Below are positions 49,568 through 58,328 of a DNA stretch of 64,000 nucleotides, one piece after another (the stretch's first letter is position 1; the number at the start of each line of letters is the position of its first letter). Location of the stretch: assembly GCA_020250445.1 (NCBI GenBank), contig JADCEF010000023.1:1-64000 (forward strand), read 5' to 3'. Both the position numbers and the translations under genes were made by a program. Source of the DNA: Rhodobacter sp. Lineage in GTDB: Bacteria > Pseudomonadota > Alphaproteobacteria > Rhodobacterales > Rhodobacteraceae. The notes below the pieces were generated by a model. That model searched no databases and was not told where the DNA came from. It worked only from the letters and a program-made list of their open reading frames with translations.

Positions 49568-50907
49568 CCGGCACCCGCCGCTTTCCGACGCGCCGGGTGC
49601 GGCTGTTCCTGCTGGGCTATGGGCTGCTTTGGGCGGTGGCCCTGCCGCTGGTGCTGGCCTATCTGTGGTGGCGCGGGCGGCGCGACCGGCTTTACGCCCA
49701 GCACCTTGGCGAACGCTTTGGGGTCTACGCCAGCCCCCCCTTACCGGGCGCTGTCTGGGTGCATGCCGTCTCGCTGGGCGAGCTGCGCTCTGCCGTCCCG
49801 CTGATCCGGGCGCTCTTGGACCGGGGCGACCGCGTCGTCACCACGCATTTCACCCCGGCGGGGCGGCGCGAGGCGATGGCGGTTTTTGCCGGTGACATTG
49901 CCGGGGGCCGGCTGTGCCCGGTCTGGGTGCCGCTGGAATTTGACTGGGTTTACCGCCGGTTCTTCCGCGCCTTCCGCCCGATTTGCGGGCTTGTGATGGA
50001 AATCGAGATCTGGCCGCGCATGATCGCCTCGGCCCGTCGCCGGGGCGTGCCGCTGTTCATGTGCAACGCGCAGTATCCGCTGAAAAGCCTGGAACGGGAC
50101 CGGGCCCGCGCGCCGATCCGGGCCGAGCTGATGACGGGCTTTGCCGGGGCTTTCGTGAAATCGGACCTGCAGGCGGCGCGCTTCGCCGGGGTAGGCGTGC
50201 CGGCCATCGAGGTGACGGGCGAGCTGCGCTTTGATCAGCCGGTCCCCGAAGCCCAGCTTCGGGCGGGCCGGTGCGCGCGGGCCTGGCTGGGTGCTGCGGG
50301 CCGCCCGGTGGTGGCGCTGGCCAGCGTTGTCGAGGGTGAGGACACCCTGTTCATCGCGGCCATCGGCGCGGCGCGGGCCGCTTATGAAGCGGCGGGGCTG
50401 GCGCCGCCGCTGTTTGTCTATATCCCGCGCGCGCCGGAACGTTTCGGCGACGTCGCGCGGCTGCTGGCACAGGCGGGGCTGGCCACCCTGCGCCGCACGG
50501 ACGGGTTCGATGCGGGCTTTGCCCCGGTCGGGATGCCGCCCCGGCCGCTGGATGTGCTTTTGGGCGATTCCCTGGGCGAGATGTACGCCTATCTGGCCCT
50601 GTCCGACCGGGTGGTGGTGGGCGGCGGCTTTACCCCCAAGGGATCGCACAACATCTCCGAGGCGCTGTCGCTGGGCAAGGCGGTGATGACCGGGCCGGAC
50701 ATCCACACCATCGAGTATCCTGCAATGGAGGCGCTGGCAGCAGGCGTGCTGACCCGGCTGAAGGACGAAGCGGCGCTTAGGGCCGCCCTTGCACCCGATC
50801 ACCCGGCAGACCCGCCAGCCGACCGGATTGCCACCTTCTTTGCCCTGCATTCCGGCGCAGTGGCAAAGACCCTGGCCGCGCTGGACCGCCGCCTTACCAG
50901 CCGCTGA
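49564..50907 (+). CDS. Kdo-transferase-like glycosyltransferase (WaaA type, second of two)
   Basis: A 447-residue GT-B protein closer to classical WaaA. It has an N-terminal membrane anchor (LFLLGYGLLWAVALPLVLAY), AVWVHAVSLGELRSAVPLI with the catalytic Glu, LVMEIEIWPRMIASARRRGVPLFMCNAQ-type acceptor-domain sequence and VVVGGGFTPKGSHNISEALSLG at the donor site. Four-base overlap with the preceding paralogue (ATGA). Its end overlaps the convergent dehydrogenase gene by 14 bases. Confidence 0.87.
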   Translation: MTGTRRFPTRRVRLFLLGYGLLWAVALPLVLAYLWWRGRRDRLYAQHLGERFGVYASPPLPGAVWVHAVSLGELRSAVPLIRALLDRGDRVVTTHFTPAGRREAMAVFAGDIAGGRLCPVWVPLEFDWVYRRFFRAFRPICGLVMEIEIWPRMIASARRRGVPLFMCNAQYPLKSLERDRARAPIRAELMTGFAGAFVKSDLQAARFAGVGVPAIEVTGELRFDQPVPEAQLRAGRCARAWLGAAGRPVVALASVVEGEDTLFIAAIGAARAAYEAAGLAPPLFVYIPRAPERFGDVARLLAQAGLATLRRTDGFDAGFAPVGMPPRPLDVLLGDSLGEMYAYLALSDRVVVGGGFTPKGSHNISEALSLGKAVMTGPDIHTIEYPAMEALAAGVLTRLKDEAALRAALAPDHPADPPADRIATFFALHSGAVAKTLAALDRRLTSR

Positions 50908-51685
50908 ATCCGCCATCGACGTTGACCAGTTGGCCCGTCATGTAACCGGCTTGCGCGGAACACAGGAACAGCATGGCATCGGCAATCTCATCGGGCTGCG
51001 CCATGCGGCCCGCCATGATCAGCGCGCCCACCCGGCGCTGGAATTCGTCGGAATGGCCGTTGAACACCGCCCCCGGCGCGATGGTGTTCACCGTCGCCTG
51101 CCTTTTGGCCCAATACCCCGCCAGCCACAGCGTCAGCCCGTGGATGCCCGCCTTGGTGGTCGAATAGGCAGAGAAGGATCTGAACGGCATCCCGTCATAA
51201 ATCTCGTGGTGCGGGCCGTTCAGCGCATACATCGAGGCCACGTTGACCAGCGTGGCGGGCCAGCGCCCGACAATGTCGCGGTCCATCTGGCGGGCGATCA
51301 TGAAGGCCCCCGTCAGATTGGTGCGCAAGGTCCGCTCCCAGTCGCTGACCGAGGTATTGGCGAAATCGGGAAAGGGCTTGCCCGCACCCATCAGCAACTC
51401 GCCGGTAATGGCGGCATTGTTCAGCACGACATTGGGGTGCCAGCCATCGGCGATGATCCGCGAAAAGATGGCCTCGACCTGCGATTCATCTGATACATCA
51501 AGGCTATAGAAGCGAAAGTTCGGGTTAGCCCCATGCGCGGCCATCAGCGCATCGGCCCGATGACCGGCCAGATCCGACGCAATCACCCGCGCCCCTGCGG
51601 CCAGCATGCGCCGCACATAGGCAGACCCCAGAACGCCGCCCGATCCGGTGATGAAGACGGTCCGCCCCGCCAGTTGGTCAGACAT
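50894..51685 (-). CDS. Short-chain dehydrogenase/reductase
   Basis: A 263-residue Rossmann-fold oxidoreductase. The cofactor motif FITGSGGVLGSAYV, the NNAA motif (VVLNNAAITG) and the catalytic Tyr-Lys pair in FSAYSTTKAGIHGL are intact. Last gene of a minus-strand set with a cytidylyltransferase and a Gfo/Idh dehydrogenase; the 8-base overlap with the former implies coupling. A role in modifying an ulosonic or nonulosonic sugar is inferred from neighbours. Start chosen at MSDQLAGRTV. Confidence 0.88.
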   Translation of the reverse strand: MSDQLAGRTVFITGSGGVLGSAYVRRMLAAGARVIASDLAGHRADALMAAHGANPNFRFYSLDVSDESQVEAIFSRIIADGWHPNVVLNNAAITGELLMGAGKPFPDFANTSVSDWERTLRTNLTGAFMIARQMDRDIVGRWPATLVNVASMYALNGPHHEIYDGMPFRSFSAYSTTKAGIHGLTLWLAGYWAKRQATVNTIAPGAVFNGHSDEFQRRVGALIMAGRMAQPDEIADAMLFLCSAQAGYMTGQLVNVDGGFSGW

Positions 51686-52385
51686 GCGCCTGCTCCTCAA
51701 GTCGTTGCCGCATCAGAAACTCCACAAGGGTGAAATCAAGGGGACTGTCGATGTCCACGCAGCGTTCGGGCGGCATCAGATAGGCAATCACCCGTCCCTC
51801 CCACAGCCCGCCCGCCCGCCGCAGGTAGTCAGGTGACACCACATAGGTCGAGGCCGCATGTTCATAGACCACCGGGGCCTGCTGGCGGGCCACAACGCCG
51901 CCCGGCAGCGGCTTGGACAGATGCAAGGCACCGGTGGCATCGGGCTCCACCAGGTTGAAATAGGGGTTCTTGCGTGCTTCGCAGCAGGACATGACCATGT
52001 CGGGCTGTGCTTCGGCGAACAGGATCAGCGCGTTCTCGATATCCTCGGGCAGGCGCAGCGGCGAGGTGCAGTCCAGGTCCACAAAGGCGGTGGCGGGGCC
52101 GGTAATCCGCTCGGCCGCCGCCAGGGCATGCTGCCAGACCCCCCACTTGGCCGCCGTGTCGGTGGCCAGATGCGCCGGGCGCAGCCCGATGGGCAGCGCA
52201 CCGCGCGCCAGCGCATGGGCGTAGATGCCCTCGTCATCGGTCGAGACCACGACAGCGTCGATCACCGGGCTGGCAAACAGCTGGTCCAGCGACCAGTCGA
52301 TCAGCGGCTTGCCGCAGATGGGCCGGAAGTTCTTGCCGGGAACCCCTTTTGACCCCTTGCGCGCCCCGATATGGCCGATGATCAT
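51678..52385 (-). CDS. CMP-sugar synthetase (acylneuraminate cytidylyltransferase family)
   Basis: A 235-residue nucleotidyltransferase. The CTP-binding motif GARKGSKGVPGKNFRPICGK at the N-terminus, VVVSTDDEGI and the late ERCVDIDSPLDFTL are typical of NeuA/KdsB-like enzymes that activate nonulosonic or ulosonic acids as CMP-sugars. Its product would be the donor for transferases such as the two Kdo-type enzymes encoded opposite. It overlaps the Gfo/Idh gene by four bases. Confidence 0.87.
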   Translation of the reverse strand: MIIGHIGARKGSKGVPGKNFRPICGKPLIDWSLDQLFASPVIDAVVVSTDDEGIYAHALARGALPIGLRPAHLATDTAAKWGVWQHALAAAERITGPATAFVDLDCTSPLRLPEDIENALILFAEAQPDMVMSCCEARKNPYFNLVEPDATGALHLSKPLPGGVVARQQAPVVYEHAASTYVVSPDYLRRAGGLWEGRVIAYLMPPERCVDIDSPLDFTLVEFLMRQRLEEQAHV

Positions 52386-53311
52386 GTGTAATCCCCTTCG
52401 ATCTGCCCCGTGAACCGCCGCGCGCCCCAGGCGCGGGCAATGGTGCGGCAGTTGCCTGCCGCAAGATCAAGCCTTGGCAGGTGCTCGACATCCGACACAG
52501 GGCGCCCCGCAACCAGATGCAGAAAATCGCGCATCGCGGCAAGGAACATCTCGTTGCGTTCGAAGGGAAAAGACAGATCCTGCGCCCCCCGCCCGCCGTG
52601 CAGAGCGTAGCGTCCCGCGATCAGATCAAAGTCCGCGACAATCCCTGTGCCGCGCAGCACGATCCGGCGGAAGCTGACGGGCGACAGGTAATCCATCGCC
52701 ACCGTGCCAAGCTGCCCCGCCCCGGCCAGCGCGATGCGGGTGGCGAAATCCACGCCCGGAAAGGCGGCATGGCCCAGGCTGGCCACCCCAGCCAGCTCCA
52801 GGCCGGGCAGAAGCGTGCAGGCCATGTCCAGCTCGTGACACAGATCCAAAAGCACGCCCCCGCCCTGCGGCTGCGCGGCATAGCTTGCGGCGAAACTCCA
52901 GTTCCGGCGCCATTGGCGCACGTCATGGCCGATGCCGAAGGCCGCGTCGTAAACGGTCGACAGATCGCGCTGCGCCAGCGTGCGAAAGGCCGGATGGTAG
53001 CGCATCATGAACCCCACCATGGATCGTGATGCCAGCGGGCCGGCCACATTCAGAATGCGGTCCAGGGTCGCGACGTCCGGCGACAGCGGCTTTTCGATAT
53101 AGAACGGCAGATCAAGATCGCGGCACAGCTGCACCAGCTGCAGCCGGACCGGGGTGGCGGTGGCGATGACCACGGCATCGGCCCGCCGCGCACGGAAGGC
53201 TGCGGCATCAAATCCGCGCCAGGACAGAAGATCGCTGCGCACGCCCAGCCTGCACAGGTTTTCTTGGTGCCGCCGCCCGGCAGACCCCGCGCCGATGACC
53301 GGAATATCCAT
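52382..53311 (-). CDS. Gfo/Idh/MocA-family oxidoreductase
   Basis: A 309-residue NAD(P)-dependent sugar dehydrogenase. It begins with the nucleotide motif IPVIGAGSAGRRHQENLCRLG and has the family signature PFYIEKPLSPDVATLDRIL with the EKP motif, followed by LDLCHELDMACTLL where the catalytic His lies. It is four-base overlapped with the cytidylyltransferase gene, so it likely acts on the same surface-sugar pathway. Exact substrate unknown. Confidence 0.88.
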   Translation of the reverse strand: MDIPVIGAGSAGRRHQENLCRLGVRSDLLSWRGFDAAAFRARRADAVVIATATPVRLQLVQLCRDLDLPFYIEKPLSPDVATLDRILNVAGPLASRSMVGFMMRYHPAFRTLAQRDLSTVYDAAFGIGHDVRQWRRNWSFAASYAAQPQGGGVLLDLCHELDMACTLLPGLELAGVASLGHAAFPGVDFATRIALAGAGQLGTVAMDYLSPVSFRRIVLRGTGIVADFDLIAGRYALHGGRGAQDLSFPFERNEMFLAAMRDFLHLVAGRPVSDVEHLPRLDLAAGNCRTIARAWGARRFTGQIEGDYT

Positions 53312-53316
53312 GGCCC

Positions 53317-53970
53317 CTACCCCCCCAGCGCCACCGTCACGGCCACCAGCGCCGACCCCATCAACGGAATGAGCCAGCGCATCAGGGGCCGCTCACCCTG
53401 CATCTGCTGATCCAGCCGCCAGCCGATGACAATCAGCATGCCCAGCGCAACCGCGTTTGACAGCCGCATCGCCAGAGGCACCGATTCGACCAGAACAAAG
53501 GGCAGGACCGGGGGAAAGGTGGCACCCGTCACCAGCAGGAACACCTGAAAGGCCGCCCGGAAATCCGCTTGCCGCAGGACAGGCCCTGCGTCCCGCGCGG
53601 GCGGGTTGTCCCGCATCCAGGCAAGGATCGTTCCCGCCTGCTCGTCGCTCATCGCCACACCGGAATGTCCGGGCAGAAGCGCACGCAGCTGCGCCTTTGC
53701 CTCGTCGTCCGGGGCGGCGCGGATCGCCAGCGCCTGCGCGCGGCCCCGCGCACGTTCGGTTGCCGTGGTCAGCAGATAGACGGCGGCATCCACGATGCCC
53801 CAGGCGATGTTGCAACCCAGCGCCGCCATCAGGATGTCGCGCACCGTCGCACCGGCCCCCAGCGCCACGCTCATCGTTCCGGTGAAGGTCAGCGTCATCA
53901 GCAGGCCGAACATCACCTCGGACTGCCGGTCGATCGGGTCAAGCGGCCAACGGTCTGTCTGTGGGCTCAT
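53317..53970 (-). CDS. Multi-pass membrane protein, possibly VIT1/CCC1-like
   Basis: A 217-residue protein with about five hydrophobic segments. The stretches SEVMFGLLMTLTFTGTMSVA and ALGCNIAWGIVDAAVYLLT resemble the conserved helices of VIT1/CCC1 iron/manganese transporters, and a cytosolic helical stretch (about residues 75-130) separates the helices as in that family. The match is weak and metal ligands are not obvious. It is five bases upstream of the Gfo/Idh gene on the same strand and probably shares a transcript. Start at MSPQTDRW, 53970. Confidence 0.65.
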   Translation of the reverse strand: MSPQTDRWPLDPIDRQSEVMFGLLMTLTFTGTMSVALGAGATVRDILMAALGCNIAWGIVDAAVYLLTTATERARGRAQALAIRAAPDDEAKAQLRALLPGHSGVAMSDEQAGTILAWMRDNPPARDAGPVLRQADFRAAFQVFLLVTGATFPPVLPFVLVESVPLAMRLSNAVALGMLIVIGWRLDQQMQGERPLMRWLIPLMGSALVAVTVALGG

Positions 53971-54323
53971 CGCTGCCTCTCTGCGCTGTCCGCACCGGTT
54001 TAGCCGACCGGGCCCCCAAGGCAAGCGGCAGCAGCAGGCGGGCCGGGGCTGGCGCATCTGGCTGACGATCTGTCTTGCGAAAATGCCGGACCATCCCGCG
54101 CGGCTGCAACTGCGGCAGACCGGGGTGTTCGGTCCGGCCTCTCAAGGCCGGCTTATGGCAAGCTTTCGCAGACTCGCCGGGTTTTTCGTGCCATTCGCAC
54201 AGCAGTTTCCGGCGCGGTCTTGACCCAAAGCCTTGCCCGGCGCGCCGTATCCTTGCGTCATTCCGTTCCCAAAGTGTCGCGCCATTGCGGTCTTCACATG
54301 CGGGTCCCCTGCCTGGGCGGGGA
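53971..54323. other. Intergenic region between cobQ and the membrane-protein gene
   Basis: 353 bases without a supported gene. It should hold the promoter of the leftward membrane-protein/Gfo-Idh operon and the end of the cobQ transcript. A stem CCGGCC/GGCCGG with a six-base loop (54134-54151) is present, without a T-run. Open frames here are shadows with no family likeness. Confidence 0.5.
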
Positions 54324-55775
54324 TCAGGGGCGGGCGGAAAGCGCCAGAAGCGCATCGATATCGACATGCTGTTCCAGATGGTCGGCCAGTTCATCCAGCG
54401 TGCCTTGCACCAAAGCCCCATAGCCCAGCCCGGACGGGGCAAGGCCAAGACCCGCCAGAAACGCGGTCCGGAAGCGGTCTTCGCAAAACAGCCCGTGCAG
54501 ATAGGTGCCCATGACCCGCCCGTCAGCCGATACCGCGCCTTCCTGCGTGCCCCCGATGCTGGCAAAGGGGCGGGCGCGGCCCGGGCCGTCGCTGCGGCCC
54601 AGATGAATCTCGTAGCCCGAGATGGCGCAGCCGGTCGCGGCATGGGTGCCCTGCACGCGGGTCAGGCGCTTGTCGGCGGTCATCGTGGTGTCGATATCCA
54701 GCAGGCCCAGACCCGGCGTGGTACCGGGCGGCCCTTCGATCCCGCCCGGGTCGGAAATCGTGCGGCCCAGCATCTGGTAGCCGCCGCACAACCCAAGGAT
54801 GCGCCCGCCGCGCCGGTGGTGGGCCAGAAGGTCGATGTCCCAGCCCTGTGCGCGCAGAAAGGCCAGGTCGGCGCGCGTCGCCTTTGATCCGGGCAGGATC
54901 ACCAGACCGGCATCCCCCGGCAGCACCTCGCCGGGGCGCAGCATGGTCAACGCAACACCCGGCTCAGCCGCCAGCGGATCAAGGTCATCGAAATTGGCGA
55001 TGCGCGGGAATTGCAGGCAGACGATCTTCAGCCCGCTGCGCTGCCGCGTGTCGGCAATGTCAAGCGCGTCTTCCGCAGGCAGGCGGTGCGCGCCCGCAAA
55101 CCACGGCACCACGCCCAGCCCGCGCCAGCCCGTGCGCTGCGCAATCAGCGCGTAACCGTCGTCGAACAGGCGCACATCGCCGCGGAACCTGTTGATCACA
55201 AAGCCCCGGATCATCGCGGCATCCCCGGGGTCCAGCACCGCCAGGGTCCCCACAATCTGCGCAATGACCCCGCCCCGGTCGATGTCGCCCACCAGCACGA
55301 CCGGAACCCCCGCCGCACGGGCAAAACCCATGTTGGCAATGTCATTGGCGCGCAGGTTGACCTCTGCCGGGCTTCCGGCCCCTTCGACCAGCACGATGTC
55401 GCACCGCGCGGCAAGGCGCTGGAAGCTGTCCAGCACCGGTGCCAGAAGCTGCGGCTTGATCGCGCCATAGTCACGCGCCCTGGCACTGCCCCAGCGCCGC
55501 CCCTGCACGATGATCTGCGACCCGGTTTCTGATTCTGGCTTCAGCAGCACGGGATTCATGTCGGTCTGCGGGGCCACGCCGCAGGCCAGCGCCTGAAGGG
55601 CCTGCGCGCGGCCGATCTCGCCGCCGTCTTCGGTCACGGCGGCATTGTTGGACATGTTCTGCGGCTTGAAGGGGCGCACCGCCAGCCCGCGCCGCACCAG
55701 AGCCCGGCAAAGACCGGCCACCAGCAGCGACTTGCCAACGTTGGACCCCGTCCCCTGGATCATCACCGCGCGCAT
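54324..55775 (-). CDS. cobQ: Cobyric acid synthase
   Basis: Amidates the b, d, e and g side chains of adenosylcobyrinic diamide in B12 synthesis. The 483 residues have an N-terminal dethiobiotin-synthetase-like ATPase ([34 protein letters not shown]) and a C-terminal triad-type glutaminase with [17 protein letters not shown] and the nucleophile in [11 protein letters not shown]. The ATG at 55775 gives the family start. cobO lies 100 bases upstream on the same strand. Confidence 0.96.
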   Translation of the reverse strand: MRAVMIQGTGSNVGKSLLVAGLCRALVRRGLAVRPFKPQNMSNNAAVTEDGGEIGRAQALQALACGVAPQTDMNPVLLKPESETGSQIIVQGRRWGSARARDYGAIKPQLLAPVLDSFQRLAARCDIVLVEGAGSPAEVNLRANDIANMGFARAAGVPVVLVGDIDRGGVIAQIVGTLAVLDPGDAAMIRGFVINRFRGDVRLFDDGYALIAQRTGWRGLGVVPWFAGAHRLPAEDALDIADTRQRSGLKIVCLQFPRIANFDDLDPLAAEPGVALTMLRPGEVLPGDAGLVILPGSKATRADLAFLRAQGWDIDLLAHHRRGGRILGLCGGYQMLGRTISDPGGIEGPPGTTPGLGLLDIDTTMTADKRLTRVQGTHAATGCAISGYEIHLGRSDGPGRARPFASIGGTQEGAVSADGRVMGTYLHGLFCEDRFRTAFLAGLGLAPSGLGYGALVQGTLDELADHLEQHVDIDALLALSARP

Positions 55776-55875
55776 CTTTGGCCTTTCGCGGCAGAGCGGT
55801 TCCTGTGCGAAAAATCCCACCTCCGGCGGGGGTATCTGGGCCGAAAAGAAGCCAGGACGGCGCGGGCGGGCATGC

Positions 55876-56484
55876 CTAGAATTCCACGCCCGCCTGGGCC
55901 TTGATCCCGGCCTTGAACGGGTGCTTCACCGCCGTCATCTCGGTGACTAGATCGGCAAGCTCAAGCAGTTCGGGCTTTGCATTGCGCCCGGTCAGGCAGA
56001 CATGGGTCATGGGTGGCTTTTCGTCGCGCAGAAAGGCCACAACCTCGGCAATGTCCAGATAGTCATAGCGCAGCGCGATGTTGATTTCATCCAGCAGCAC
56101 AAAGCGGATCGCAGGATCGCGGATCAGCGCCCTGGCCTGCGCCCAGCCTTCCGCCGCCGCCGCCCAGTCGCGCTGCAGGTCGCGGGTTTCCCAGGTGAAT
56201 CCCTCGCCGGCCACGACAAAGCGGCAGTCGTCGCGGAAGCGGGTTTCCAGCAGCGTGCGTTCGCCCGTGGACCAGGCGCCCTTGATGAACTGCACCACCG
56301 CGCAGGGCATGCCATGGCCGATGCAGCGCATGATCATCCCGAAGCCGGACGAGGATTTGCCCTTTCCGGGGCCGGTGTGGACGATGATCAGGCCCTTTTC
56401 GCCGGTCTTGTCTTCCATCATCCGGTCGCGAGCGGCCTTGATGGCGGTCATCCTGGCGCGGTGGCGGTCTTCTTCGTCGGTCAT
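55876..56484 (-). CDS. cobO: Cob(I)yrinic acid a,c-diamide adenosyltransferase
   Basis: Transfers the adenosyl group from ATP to cobalt in the corrin ring. The 202 residues include the P-loop [42 protein letters not shown] and [20 protein letters not shown], all typical of CobO/BtuR. The long upstream open frame is spurious; the ATG at 56484 gives the normal length. Confidence 0.96.
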   Translation of the reverse strand: MTDEEDRHRARMTAIKAARDRMMEDKTGEKGLIIVHTGPGKGKSSSGFGMIMRCIGHGMPCAVVQFIKGAWSTGERTLLETRFRDDCRFVVAGEGFTWETRDLQRDWAAAAEGWAQARALIRDPAIRFVLLDEINIALRYDYLDIAEVVAFLRDEKPPMTHVCLTGRNAKPELLELADLVTEMTAVKHPFKAGIKAQAGVEF

Positions 56485-56519
56485 GGCCGGTCCTTTTGCC
56501 CCGGGGGCGGTGTGATCCT

Positions 56520-56549
56520 TTGCGCCGCTTGACTTTGCGCCGCTTGACT
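56520..56549. repeat. 15-bp direct tandem repeat upstream of cobO
   Basis: The unit TTGCGCCGCTTGACT occurs twice back to back (56520-56534 and 56535-56549), 36 bases upstream of cobO and about 30 bases from the riboswitch on the other strand. It could be a recent slippage duplication or a repeated regulator site. Confidence 0.8.
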
Positions 56550-56579
56550 CAGCGTCCGCATTCGCGCAGGGCTTGGGGG

Positions 56580-56760
56580 CTGGTGCCTGTCTATGACAGG
56601 TGAAAAGGGAATGCGCTAGGGCAAGGGTCCGAAGCGCAGCCGCCCCCGCGACCGTGACCGGAAAGGTTGCCCGATGCCACTGGCCCCGCCCGGGGCGCGG
56701 GAAGGCGGGCCGCCGATGGGGCCTTGCCCCGAAATCCGCAAGCCGGGAGACCTGCCAGCA
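56580..56760 (+). promoter_or_regulatory. Cobalamin (adenosylcobalamin) riboswitch
   Basis: The plus strand carries the cobalamin riboswitch signatures in order: GGTGAAAAGGGAA near 56600, the core CGACCGTGACCGGAAAG near 56650, GCCACTG near 56678, GCGGGAAGGCGGGC near 56700, and the B12 box AGCCGGGAGACCTGCC (56741-56756). It precedes the DUF1636-cobW-cobN operon by about 95 bases, so rising B12 should shut off this biosynthetic operon. The divergent cobO-cobQ genes are not under it. Confidence 0.95.
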
Positions 56761-56854
56761 GGACGACGACTGTACCGGACGGGGTGTTCCGGCGACGGAT
56801 GGGCCGACATGCCCCTTCGCCTGATCCCCGCTGACCAGGAAAGGATTGCGCGGC

Positions 56855-57292
56855 GTGAAGCGTGACGGTTTTTCGCAGACTGCGGTGATGGATGGCGGCG
56901 GCCCCTGCCCCGGCCCGGTCGAGCTTCTGGTCTGCACCACCTGCCGCAGCGCCGGGGCAGACCTGCCGCCCGCCGCCGGGGGAACGCTGCGGGCCGGGGC
57001 GCGGCTGCTGGAGCTGCTTGGCGCGGCCGATCTGCCGCAAAGCCTGCGCCTTGTGCCGGTGGAATGTCTGTCGAACTGCACGCGGGGCTGTACCGTTGCC
57101 CTGCGCGGCCCCGGCCGCTGGACCTATGTCTACGGAAATCTGGACCCCGCCCTGCACATGGACACGCTGATCGATGGGGCTGCCCGCTTTGCCGCCGCGC
57201 CGGACGGTCTGGTGCCCTGGCGCGAGCGGCCCGACCATTTGCGCAAGAACTGTATCGCCCGTATTCCGCCGCTGGAGGCTTCTCATGTCTGA
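56855..57292 (+). CDS. DUF1636 (thioredoxin-like 2Fe-2S) protein of the cob operon
   Basis: A 145-residue protein with the cysteine pattern CTTCRSAG and [14 protein letters not shown], typical of DUF1636/2Fe-2S ferredoxin-like proteins found next to cobW in Rhodobacterales and rhizobia. The GTG at 56855 follows the purine-rich AGGAAAGG by about ten bases and was chosen as start, but ATG at 56888 is possible. It is the first gene after the riboswitch and overlaps cobW by 8 bases. Its role in B12 synthesis, perhaps in cobalt or redox handling, is not proven. Confidence 0.82.
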   Translation: MKRDGFSQTAVMDGGGPCPGPVELLVCTTCRSAGADLPPAAGGTLRAGARLLELLGAADLPQSLRLVPVECLSNCTRGCTVALRGPGRWTYVYGNLDPALHMDTLIDGAARFAAAPDGLVPWRERPDHLRKNCIARIPPLEASHV

Positions 57293-58322
57293 ACTTGTCA
57301 AAATCCCCGTCACCGTGATCACCGGCTTTCTGGGCGCGGGCAAGACCACGCTGGTGCGCCACCTGTTGCAGAACCCGCAAGGCAAGCGGCTGGCCGTGAT
57401 CGTGAACGAATTCGGCGATGTCGGGGTGGACGGCGAGATCCTGCGGTCCTGCGCCCTGCCCGACTGCCCTGCCGAAAATATCATCGAACTGGCCAACGGC
57501 TGCATCTGCTGCACGGTTGCCGATGATTTCATCCCCACGATCGGGGCGCTGATGGCGCTGGTGCCGCGGCCCGACCATATCCTGATCGAAACCTCCGGTC
57601 TGGCCCTGCCGAAACCGCTGCTGAAGGCCTTCGACTGGCCCGACATCCGCTCGCGCATCACCGTGGACGGCGTCATTGCCGTGGCCGATGCCGAGGCGGT
57701 GGCCGCCGGGCGCTTTGCCCCCGATCCGGCGCGGCTTCAGGCGCAAAGACAGGCCGATGACAGCATCGATCACGAAACCCCCCTGTCCGAGGTGTTCGAG
57801 GATCAGATCGCCTGTGCCGACCTTGTGCTGCTGAGCAAATCCGACCTTGCCGGGGCCGGCGGCGTCGCAGCCGCCCGTGCCGTGATTGCCGCCGAATCCC
57901 CGCGCCCGCTGCCGGTGATCGAGGTGCTGGAAGGCGTCGTCGATCCGCGCGTCATCCTGGGCCTGGGAGCGGCGGCGGAAGATGACATTGCCGCCCGCCC
58001 GTCGCACCACGACACCGGCGAAGACCATGACCACGAAGATTTCGATTCGGTCGTCATCGACATTGCCGAACAGACCGATCCCCAGGCGCTGGCCGCCCGG
58101 ATCGAGGCGCTGGCCCATGACCGGCAGATCCTGCGGGTCAAGGGCTATGCTGCCGTGGCAGGCAAGCCGATGCGCCTGCTGGTTCAGGCCGTGGGCGCAA
58201 GGGTGCGGGTGCAATACGACCGGCCCTGGGGCGCAGATGAGGCGCGCCAGGGCCGCCTTGTGGTCATCGCGGAACATGACGACATCGACGCGGACCAGAT
58301 CCGCCTGGCGCTTGCCGGATAA
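57285..58322 (+). CDS. cobW: CobW, GTP-dependent metallochaperone
   Basis: G3E-family GTPase thought to supply cobalt to the CobNST chelatase. The 345 residues have Walker [16 protein letters not shown], the metal-binding NGCICCTV (CxCC), [10 protein letters not shown] and a His-rich loop [12 protein letters not shown], plus the CobW C-terminal domain. It is followed by cobN after 6 bases. Confidence 0.96.
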   Translation: MSELVKIPVTVITGFLGAGKTTLVRHLLQNPQGKRLAVIVNEFGDVGVDGEILRSCALPDCPAENIIELANGCICCTVADDFIPTIGALMALVPRPDHILIETSGLALPKPLLKAFDWPDIRSRITVDGVIAVADAEAVAAGRFAPDPARLQAQRQADDSIDHETPLSEVFEDQIACADLVLLSKSDLAGAGGVAAARAVIAAESPRPLPVIEVLEGVVDPRVILGLGAAAEDDIAARPSHHDTGEDHDHEDFDSVVIDIAEQTDPQALAARIEALAHDRQILRVKGYAAVAGKPMRLLVQAVGARVRVQYDRPWGADEARQGRLVVIAEHDDIDADQIRLALAG

Positions 58323-58328
58323 TCGCGG

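Noticed and set aside
55876-57081. 401-codon version of cobO
   Set aside because: The extra 199 N-terminal codons run through the tandem repeat, the antisense of the riboswitch and the start of DUF1636; CobO is about 200 residues.
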